Positions 35,692-41,446 of a stretch of DNA of 41,446 nt are shown piece after piece. Below the pieces are notes generated by a model, which was not told the origin of the DNA, made no database searches, and worked only from the letters and a program-made list of their open reading frames with translations. The DNA is from Microcystis aeruginosa Ma_SC_T_19800800_S464 (lineage in GTDB: Bacteria > Cyanobacteriota > Cyanobacteriia > Cyanobacteriales > Microcystaceae): the NCBI GenBank assembly GCA_007095785.1, contig SFBL01000059.1:1-41446 (forward strand), written 5' to 3'. Position numbers and translations under genes: made by a program. How positions within the stretch are numbered: the stretch's first letter is position 1; the number at the start of each line of letters is the position of its first letter.

Positions 35692-35958
35692 GGTTAAAAG
35701 TTACAGGTAAAAGGGCGGATAGTTGTTTGGATCATAGTGCGAGGATAGGTTAAGTTCAGTAAAGAATCATCTTGATTTTTAACGAGTTACGAAGGCTTGT
35801 GTCTGGAGGGGGTTACTCCCAGTATAAATGGGATAGGATCAAGTCCGCACTCTTAGCTCAGTTAGCAGTGAACAGTCAAGAGTGACCCGTTGCCAGTAAA
35901 AAAAGTTGTCCCTGGGAGAGTGGGGATAAACTATCTCAATCTATTCGCCTGAAAAATT

Positions 35959-37443
35959 ATGATCGCTACACCCGTATCATCGAAATCGAACCCTATCACG
36001 GAAATACGCCCCGGACTACCGACTATTTGCGGTTGGGAACAGGAAATCGCAGGGATTGTCAATCACGATGATCCGATCTTTTTACCGACAACAAATCTCA
36101 AATTAGACCATATCAACGCTGGTTTTGCCTGTGCCTTGCATATGCACCAACCCACCATCCCGGCGGGTGTTAACGGGGAATTAATCTGCAATCTCCAGCA
36201 TATGTTCGAGCATCAAGGGGATGGTGATAACCATAATGCCAGCGTTTTTGCCTGGTGCTACAGTCGCATGGGCGATTTTATCCCGGAATTGGTGGCGGAA
36301 GGCTGTAATCCCCGGATTATGCTCGATTATTCCGGCAATCTCCTCTGGGGTTTGGTGCAGATGGGACGGCAGGATATCCTCGATAAACTCAAATTAATCA
36401 CCTGTAACAGTCAATATCAACCTTATGTGGAATGGTTGGGGACAATGTGGAGTCATGCGGTGGCTCCTTCCACACCGATTCCCGATCTAAAATTACAGAT
36501 GCAAGCATGGCAAACCTATTTTGCCTCGATTTTTGGCCTGGATGCTCTGAAACGAGTCAAAGGGTTCTCTCCCCCGGAAATGCACCTTCCTAACCATCCC
36601 GATACCCTCTACGAGTATATTAAAGCTCTGAAAGAATGCGGCTATCGTTGGTTATTGGTACAGGAACACTCGGTGGAAAATCTCGACGGTTCGGGATTGA
36701 GTCAGGAACAAAAATATATTCCTAATCGCTTGGTGGCCCGCAATTCTCGCGGTGAAGTGATTGCGATTACTGCTTTGATTAAAACCCAGGGTTCCGACAC
36801 CAAATTAGTCGCCCAAATGCAACCCTACCACGAGGCCAAATGCCGCGGTAAACAGCAAATCGGCGGCGTTTGGGTTCCTTCCCTAGGTTCCCAGATTGCC
36901 GACGGTGAAAATGGCGGCGTGATGATGAATGAATTTCCTCGCGATTTTCCCAATCCTTGGCGGGAAATGCAGGGGGGTTCCAGTGTGGCAGGATTTAACG
37001 GTACGGAATATCTGGAGTTAATCGAGGCTGCTGGCGTTAATCCCCAAGATTATCCCCCAATTCAAGCCGTACACCAGCAGAAAATCTGGCAGCGAGTTAA
37101 TCCGGATGCCGCTACCCCAGAGGCGGTAGAACAGGCGATCGCTGAGTTAAAACAGACCGACCACCGTTTTAGCATGGATGGGGCATCTTGGACAAATGAT
37201 CTCAGTTGGGTGCGCGGTTACGAAAATGTCCTCGAACCGATGAACCAATTAAGCGCTCAATTCCACGAGAAATATGATCCTTTAGTACAGGCGGATCCTA
37301 GCTTCACCCGACGACCAGATTATCTGGAGGCACTGCTTTATAATTTGCTCGTGCAAACCAGTTGTTTCCGTTATTGGGGCCAAGGTACTTGGACCGATTA
37401 CGCCCGCACTTTATACGAAAGAGGCGCCGCCTTAACCCGCTAA
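35959..37443 (+). CDS. Glycoside hydrolase family 57 protein
   Basis: The 494-residue protein begins its catalytic barrel at INAGFACALHMHQPTIPAGV and shows GH57-like features, including MWSHAVAPSTPIPDLKLQM, VKGFSPPEMHLPNHPDTLYEY and GYRWLLVQEHSVENL. GH57 comprises retaining alpha-amylases, amylopullulanases, branching enzymes and 4-alpha-glucanotransferases; this ~495-residue cyanobacterial type has no assigned reaction that I know of, though glycogen metabolism is plausible. There is no signal peptide, so it is cytoplasmic. A strong hairpin follows 10 bp after the stop. Confidence 0.88.
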   Translation: MIATPVSSKSNPITEIRPGLPTICGWEQEIAGIVNHDDPIFLPTTNLKLDHINAGFACALHMHQPTIPAGVNGELICNLQHMFEHQGDGDNHNASVFAWCYSRMGDFIPELVAEGCNPRIMLDYSGNLLWGLVQMGRQDILDKLKLITCNSQYQPYVEWLGTMWSHAVAPSTPIPDLKLQMQAWQTYFASIFGLDALKRVKGFSPPEMHLPNHPDTLYEYIKALKECGYRWLLVQEHSVENLDGSGLSQEQKYIPNRLVARNSRGEVIAITALIKTQGSDTKLVAQMQPYHEAKCRGKQQIGGVWVPSLGSQIADGENGGVMMNEFPRDFPNPWREMQGGSSVAGFNGTEYLELIEAAGVNPQDYPPIQAVHQQKIWQRVNPDAATPEAVEQAIAELKQTDHRFSMDGASWTNDLSWVRGYENVLEPMNQLSAQFHEKYDPLVQADPSFTRRPDYLEALLYNLLVQTSCFRYWGQGTWTDYARTLYERGAALTR

Positions 37444-37452
37444 GATATTAAG

Positions 37453-37484
37453 CAATCTAGGACGCAGATTCTGCGCCCTAGATT
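37453..37484 (+). terminator. Hairpin after the GH57 gene
   Basis: CAATCTAGG and CCTAGATTG enclose CGCAGA-T-TCTGCG with single-base bulges, a ~15-bp stem nine bases after the stop. It lacks a T-run, so it is terminator-like rather than a canonical terminator. Confidence 0.6.
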
Positions 37485-37538
37485 GTACAAGTGTATTACT
37501 AAAGATGTTCGCTGATGACTGAGCTAAGTAGTAGTGAA

Positions 37539-37625
37539 ATTGACACTCCCGTCGCTAAAAGCGAGGGATTCTTGGTTCACTGAGTTTCCTTAATCTGACA
37601 GGACGTATCCAGCCAAACCAGAGGG
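37539..37625 (-). mobile_element. Solo right end of an IS200/IS605-type element
   Basis: Read on the minus strand, GGATACGTCCTGTCAG leads through AATCCCTCGCTTTTAGCGAC to GGGAGTGTCAA ending at 37540. The TCAA-type terminus with an immediately internal subterminal hairpin (CCCTCGC-TTTTA-GCGACGGG, 37548-37567) is what IS200/IS605 right ends look like. In tnpB elements this stretch is also the 3' part of the omega RNA. No tnpA or tnpB remains here. Confidence 0.55.
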
Positions 37626-37785
37626 AATCTCTCCCCCCCCCTGCCCCCCCGACATCGGGGGGGCAGGGGGGGGGTGTGGGGTTTTACTCATTTTCAGGTG
37701 GTCAATTACCTAATTTTCAGGAAAAAAGTCCAGGAATTTTCCCCCCAATCACTCCAAAGGTCGGCACTTTTTGAGGGTAAAAATT
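37626..37785. repeat. REP-like palindrome and dispersed repeat before DUF29 gene
   Basis: The palindrome CCCCCCCGACATCGGGGGGG with flanking C- and G-runs (~37630-37678) is followed by the inverted copy (37676-37710) of the repeat at 17707-17742. The whole gap from the GH57 stop to the DUF29 start (342 bp) holds only the hairpin, the IS right end and these repeats. Confidence 0.65.
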
Positions 37786-38232
37786 ATGACTTTAGCAAAG
37801 GTAAAAAATCTTTATGATCAAGATTTTGCTTTGTGGATAGAGAAGACGGTCAAACAATTAAAATCTGGGGATTTATCTCAAGTTGATTTAGAGAATTTGA
37901 TCGAGGAGGTGGAATCTTTGGGAAGACGAGATAAAAGGGAACTAAAAAACCGTCTAATTACATTATTTGAACACGCTTTAAAACGCCGTTATCTTCTTTT
38001 TTACGACTGTTATCGAGGTTGGGAAGTAACAATTAAACGCTGTCAATCGAAGTTAAAAGATATCCTTAAAGATTCCCCTAGTTTATGCAGTTTTTTAACC
38101 GATATTTGGGATAATTGTTATCAGGAAGCGGTGGAAAATATGCGAATTGAATATGATGCTATTTTCCCCGATGTTTATCCTTTTTCCAATGATATTGATG
38201 GTTTATTAAATCATAAGTTTTGGGAAGGCTAA
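37786..38232 (+). CDS. DUF29 domain protein, copy 1
   Basis: The 148-residue DUF29 protein (start MTLAKVKNLYDQDFALWIEK) has the family pattern DLENLIEEVESLGRRDKREL, then LFEHALKRRYL and a C-terminal PFSNDIDGLLNHKFW. DUF29 proteins are small helical proteins very abundant in cyanobacteria, sometimes listed near toxin-antitoxin genes, with no established function. ATG 37786 is used because the upstream TTG (37771) overlaps the GAGGG ribosome-binding site. A paralogue follows 139 bp later. Confidence 0.85.
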   Translation: MTLAKVKNLYDQDFALWIEKTVKQLKSGDLSQVDLENLIEEVESLGRRDKRELKNRLITLFEHALKRRYLLFYDCYRGWEVTIKRCQSKLKDILKDSPSLCSFLTDIWDNCYQEAVENMRIEYDAIFPDVYPFSNDIDGLLNHKFWEG

Positions 38233-38239
38233 ACTTTGA

Positions 38240-38312
38240 TACTAAATCCGTTGAGTAGAGGCAATAGGCAATAGGGGGAATAAATAATCAGTCTTTAATA
38301 ACCAGATTTAGT
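38240..38312. repeat. Complete ACTAAATC-type MITE between DUF29 copies
   Basis: A ~73-bp element bounded by ACTAAATC and GATTTAGT inverted ends carries internal AGGCAATAGGCAATAGG and AATAATCAGTCTTTAATAAC. It is the shortest and most complete member of the family also found at 10459, 16102, 21955 and 29908, and it lies between the two DUF29 paralogues. Confidence 0.75.
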
Positions 38313-38356
38313 GTGATTTTCAAGGAATAAATTTAAGTTTAACAGGGAGAAAAATT

Positions 38357-38824
38357 ATGACTTTAGCAAAGGTAAAAAATCTGTATGATCAAGATTTTGC
38401 TTTGTGGATAGAGAAGACGGTTAAGCAATTAAAATCTCGGGATTTATCTCAGGTTGATTTAGAGAATTTGATCGAGGAGGTGGAATCTTTGGGGAAAAGT
38501 CAACGCAAAGCGGTCGATAATTTTTTAACTCGTTTATTAGAACATTTATTAAAACGTTGTTATGTGGTTCTTCCCGATTGTTATCGGGGATGGGAAATTG
38601 AAATTAGAAATTTTCGCAACGATTTAAAGAAGGAATTTAAGTATTCTCCTAGTTTGCAAAGGTTTATGATCGAGATTTTAGAAGAATGTTATCGAGAAGC
38701 TTTAGAAGCGGTGAAAGAGGATTATCCAGACTCTAATTTTCCCGATGTTTGTCCCTTTGCTGAGGATATTAATGGCTTATTAAATCATAGGTTTTGGCAG
38801 GATAAAAAATATGTCAACCCCTAA
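38357..38824 (+). CDS. DUF29 domain protein, copy 2
   Basis: The 155-residue protein shares its first ~45 residues almost exactly with copy 1 (one change, Gly to Arg in KSRDLSQ). It then diverges abruptly after EVESLGK (SQRKAVDNFLTRLLEH...), regaining family-level similarity only (DCYRGWEIE; PFAEDINGLLNHRFW). The good AGGGAG ribosome-binding site is also shared. The sharp boundary suggests duplication with partial gene conversion. It overlaps the convergent gene at 38821 tail to tail by 4 bp. Confidence 0.85.
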   Translation: MTLAKVKNLYDQDFALWIEKTVKQLKSRDLSQVDLENLIEEVESLGKSQRKAVDNFLTRLLEHLLKRCYVVLPDCYRGWEIEIRNFRNDLKKEFKYSPSLQRFMIEILEECYREALEAVKEDYPDSNFPDVCPFAEDINGLLNHRFWQDKKYVNP

Positions 38825-39606
38825 TCCTTGGGGGGAATTGCCATCACTTGATTATTATTAATCACCAATTTACCGCCCAATTTTTCGATATTTTCCTTAG
38901 CTAACCTGCGGGTTTCTTCGTCTTTGCTATTTATCCAGACTAACATCCAAGCACCGACTCTAGGAGCGCGACTATCGGGATTAGTTTCTAAAAATTTTAC
39001 TGTCCCCCTAGCGGATTTTTCGATAAATTCATTACCGGCAATTTTTGCCCAATCGCCAGCCATTTGATAGGATTTTTTGGCCGCAGGAATATCACCTAAA
39101 AATAATAGTTCATCCACTCCTTTATATAACCAAAGAAAATAGGCATCGGTGACATCAGGAGTGAGTTTTGATAAACCTTTATTCATAATCTCAATCGTTC
39201 TTTCCGGTTTGCCAGCATTGACAGAAGAAGCGACGGACATCATCAAATAGGCACGGACAAATTTCGGGTCATTTTTAGTGACAATTTCCATAAAATCCGG
39301 ACTTAAACCGTAACCAGTTTCCCTGCGAGCATCCCCATCGCCATAGTATTGTATAAACTGTAACATTGACCAATTGGCTAACATATTATCAAAGCCAAAA
39401 GAAGGTATATTCTTTAATAACTCAACCTGAGCATTTTCTAGGCGAGATTCTTGAGCATAATTTCTCTCTAATAACTTTTCTTTGGTCAAGGTTTTCACCT
39501 TTTCCTGTTGCATTTCCACAATAGCCATGATTAGTCCACCGATAACGGCGACTAAACCCAGAGTTTTAAGTAAGGATAGATTGAGAGATTTTTGTGCGTA
39601 TAGCAT
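38821..39606 (-). CDS. Membrane-anchored helical-repeat protein beside pilins
   Basis: The 261-residue protein has one N-terminal membrane helix (~15-32, LGLVAVIGGLIMAIVEM), a charged linker, and a TPR-like helical body (~60-240; FVRAYLMMSVASSVNAGKPERTIEIMNKGL, PAAKKSYQMAGDWAKIAG). It is the last gene of a pilin cluster (57 bp after the pilin-like gene), suggesting a role in pilus assembly, pseudopilin handling or surface display. No family name is recognised, so the role is inferred from position and fold only. Confidence 0.65.
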   Translation of the reverse strand: MLYAQKSLNLSLLKTLGLVAVIGGLIMAIVEMQQEKVKTLTKEKLLERNYAQESRLENAQVELLKNIPSFGFDNMLANWSMLQFIQYYGDGDARRETGYGLSPDFMEIVTKNDPKFVRAYLMMSVASSVNAGKPERTIEIMNKGLSKLTPDVTDAYFLWLYKGVDELLFLGDIPAAKKSYQMAGDWAKIAGNEFIEKSARGTVKFLETNPDSRAPRVGAWMLVWINSKDEETRRLAKENIEKLGGKLVINNNQVMAIPPKD

Positions 39607-39662
39607 AGCTTTAAATAAAAGTCAATAACCTTAACAAAAATAAAAGATTTTTGGGGGTTATT

Positions 39663-40169
39663 TTAATTAATTCTAATGCCATCAACACAATCAAGCTCGC
39701 CGTCGTCATTACTGGTAGAAACATTATCTTCTAAAGGAGTTTCATCCTCACAAACAATACCAGTATAGGCCCCGGCTGCCGTTTGTCCGGCTGCTCCGGC
39801 ATAATTTTTAATATCGTCATCAAATGGAGCCAAAGCATTCGCTTGATAGGCGACTCCAACAGGATTGGGGGTTCCTACTTCGCTGATATTATAAAATGTT
39901 AGGGAAATAGTGGCAGCTTCCAGAGATAGTTCAGATAAAGTAGCAAAAGTCCCTTTTTCATAACGATAACCCTGTTGGGCGCGATTGATTAATCCCAGTG
40001 TTGCGCGCGCTTCTGCTTGCCTACCTTTGGCGATTTGTCCGAAGAGACTCGGTAAACTGATGGCAGCGAGAACCCCCAATAAAATCACCACTACTAACAA
40101 TTCTATTAGAGTAAAACCCCTCGCTTTTTTTCCCTGTGATTTGATTGCTAAAAAAAGAAGGTATTTCAT
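39663..40169 (-). CDS. Type IV pilin-like protein (minor pilin)
   Basis: The 168-residue prepilin has a basic leader (MKYLLFLAIKSQGKKARG), prepilin peptidase cleavage between Gly18 and Phe19, the N-methylated Phe and Glu5 helix (FTLIELLVVVILLGVLAAI), and a pilin globular part (~50-168) with a C-terminal Cys pair (VCED ... LDCVDG) forming the disulfide-bounded D-region. RQAEARATLGLINRAQQGYR is nearly the same as in the second pilin at 40764-41300, so they are paralogues with diverged C-terminal halves. Likely a minor pilin or pseudopilin of type IV pili. The start at 40169 gives a long but acceptable leader. Confidence 0.9.
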   Translation of the reverse strand: MKYLLFLAIKSQGKKARGFTLIELLVVVILLGVLAAISLPSLFGQIAKGRQAEARATLGLINRAQQGYRYEKGTFATLSELSLEAATISLTFYNISEVGTPNPVGVAYQANALAPFDDDIKNYAGAAGQTAAGAYTGIVCEDETPLEDNVSTSNDDGELDCVDGIRIN

Positions 40170-40763
40170 GGTTAGTCCCCGGCAATAAGTAATAGGTTAA
40201 AATTAACTTCTTGGTTAGGATAGGCAACCCCTCCCCGATGTCGGGGGAGTTGCCTATCCCCCCGATGTCGGGGGAGTTGCCTATCCCCCCGATGTCGGGG
40301 GGGTTGGGGGGGGTGTTTCATTCTCTCAAATCCCTATCTGGCAAAGTTTTTATGCGATTTCTCGGAAATATATAGCTGAAAATTTTTCAAAACCTCGTGC
40401 TTTGTAGGTTGATTCATGAATCAACCTACTATGAGAGCAAAAACCTGTACTCCCCTACTCCCTAGCTTACCTCGCGATTAAGGGTAGCAAAAAAAGAATT
40501 AGATTCGGAGAATGAAACAGTTCTAGGGGTTGGGGGGGAGATTCGGCTAATCTAAGAATAAGCCGGTCAAATAGGTCTTAGCTTATATTTTGGGTGTTAG
40601 GGTTATCAGTTCACTGTTCACTGTTCACTGAAAAATCCCCACTTCCCGAAAAAAATCAAAAGCGCAAGGTTCCAAGAGAATATTTCCCTGCCACCTTCCG
40701 CTAGAGTATCAATTGTTGGTTATTATGCCAGAAAGCTTTTAGGCAATCTGGGAAGAATATCTT
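40170..40763. other. Intergenic region between pilin genes, repeat-rich
   Basis: No gene is present. It contains an inverted repeat (GGATAGGCAAC / GTTGCCTATCC) around three CCCCGATGTCGGGG palindromes spaced ~26 bp (40218-40302), a perfect 26-bp palindrome at 40404-40429, the inverted copy of the 3043-3090 repeat (40540-40585) and a TTCACTG heptamer run (40607-40630). It separates pilA from the minor pilin-like gene, so the two are probably not one simple transcript. Confidence 0.7.
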
Positions 40764-41300
40764 CTAGTTGAATAGACTACCAGCAGTGCAAGTGCCACCT
40801 TCATCGTTAGCAGCATCAGGAACAGCGACAACATCATCCGCTTGATCGGGGGTACCTGCTTCACAGATGATAGCTGCAAACTGACCCGCTGCGTTTTGAG
40901 CGACTCCAGCAGAGTAGTTGCGAATATCGTTGGTGTAGTCATCGATAGCCTCTGCACCAGTTACGGACTCGGTTTCACTGCCAGTAGAGTTGGGGTAATC
41001 GTAGTATTTAGGTTGTATAGATACGGGCAATTCGTTATTAGCAGGATCTGTACTGGAGAAATCACCAAAGGTACCACTTTCCAAACGGTAAGCCTGTTGA
41101 GCGCGGTTAATGGTACCGAGGTTGTTGCGAGCTTCCGCTTGTCTGCCTTTGGCCACCTGACCGAGGAGGTTGGGGAGAGCGATGGCGGCGAGTACACCGA
41201 TGATGATAACAACAACTAGGAGTTCAATGAGGGTGAAACCTTTGTTACGGTTCTTTTTGTTGAGAGCTTGGATGAGTTTGAATTTGAAGGTAGAGTTCAT
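40764..41300 (-). CDS. pilA: Type IV major pilin-like protein (PilA)
   Basis: The 178-residue prepilin is cleaved between Gly21 and Phe22 (KNRNKG|FTLIELLVVVIIIGVLA), followed by LPNLLGQVAKGRQAEARNNLG. It has an acidic, Ser/Thr/Asn-rich beta domain and a C-terminal disulfide loop (IICEAG ... GGTCTAGS). Cyanobacterial PilA proteins of this type build thick motility/competence pili, and the length fits. An AAAGGAT ribosome-binding site lies ~8 bp before ATG 41300. Paralogous to the 39663 gene; which is the dominant pilin is inferred from the more canonical sequence. Confidence 0.93.
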   Translation of the reverse strand: MNSTFKFKLIQALNKKNRNKGFTLIELLVVVIIIGVLAAIALPNLLGQVAKGRQAEARNNLGTINRAQQAYRLESGTFGDFSSTDPANNELPVSIQPKYYDYPNSTGSETESVTGAEAIDDYTNDIRNYSAGVAQNAAGQFAAIICEAGTPDQADDVVAVPDAANDEGGTCTAGSLFN

Positions 41301-41446
41301 GGGTGTATCCTTTAGTCAGTTTTTTTTGTTCTCTATGAACAACTTACCCACCTGTTTCAGGAAACCTATCACCCCCTGGAAAGATTTTTTTTGGGGAAGT
41401 GGGGTGATGGGGTGATGGGGTGGTGGGGGAATGGGGTGGTGGGGGA
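41301..41446. repeat. Leader of pilA and G-rich degenerate repeats at window end
   Basis: After ~85 bases of pilA leader, positions ~41390-41446 are degenerate 8-9-base GGGGTGAT/GGGGTGGT units that continue past the window edge. No gene is seen. Confidence 0.7.

Noticed and set aside
35845..35886. tRNA-like TTAGCTCAGTTAGC stretch before the GH57 gene
   Set aside because: Only the D-arm-like string is present. No anticodon arm, T-arm (GGTTCRA) or acceptor stem can be drawn.

Overview
The window looks like chromosomal DNA of a bloom-forming, unicellular cyanobacterium close to Microcystis. This rests on phycobilisome (ApcD), thylakoid-curvature (CAAD/CURT-type) and PxcA genes, many HIP1 octamers (GCGATCGC), a CIRCE/K-box groESL operon, the cyanobacterial small RNA Yfr1, heptanucleotide tandem repeats, and a very high load of small palindromic and MITE-like elements between otherwise ordinary genes. 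The genus is inferred from style and protein similarity recalled from memory, not from a search.

Layout. 0.1-3.5 kb: a slipin, apcD with its terminator, a membrane protein, a TPR protein and two very small ORFs, one broken by a stop. 3.5-6.8 kb (minus): CorA, a serine-recombinase-like protein that lacks the usual catalytic serine, a 41-codon ORF coupled to it, and pyrR. 6.9-12.3 kb: an amidase converging on a fused dipeptide-type ABC ATPase, a 600-bp gap of nested inverted repeats, metK with a TTG start, and Yfr1 in the metK leader. 12.3-16 kb: pcrA/uvrD helicase, a DUF433/DUF5615 toxin-antitoxin-like pair, and a CURT-type protein. 16-17.7 kb: a xisH-xisI pair next to a 3'-truncated IS630 transposase. 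17.7-20 kb: groES-groEL with K-box, promoter, CIRCE and terminator. 20-25.5 kb: a PEP-CTERM protein, a small coiled-coil membrane protein, recG and a coiled-coil protein. 25.7-29.9 kb: a DUF2887/Rpn-type protein with seven GKLE repeats, hypE, hypA-hypB, an orphan HigA-type antitoxin and an N-terminal scrap of a DNA adenine methylase. 30-38.8 kb: a UvrD/AddB-like ATPase divergent from pxcA, a second DUF2887 protein, a CNNM/CBS protein, a GH57 protein and two DUF29 paralogues. 38.8-41.3 kb (minus): two type IV pilin-like proteins and an anchored helical-repeat-like protein.

How the genes fit together: most are housekeeping genes (photosynthesis, SAM and nucleotide metabolism, DNA repair, chaperones, ion transport, hydrogenase maturation). 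The accessory fraction consists of defence or TA fragments and mobile-element debris in the gaps. The most interesting parts are Yfr1 in front of metK, the catalytically atypical recombinase with its coupled mini-ORF downstream of pyrR, the DUF29 pair with an abrupt identity boundary, a solo IS200/IS605 right end, and the layered repeat families. I saw no CRISPR array, rRNA, tRNA or complete prophage.
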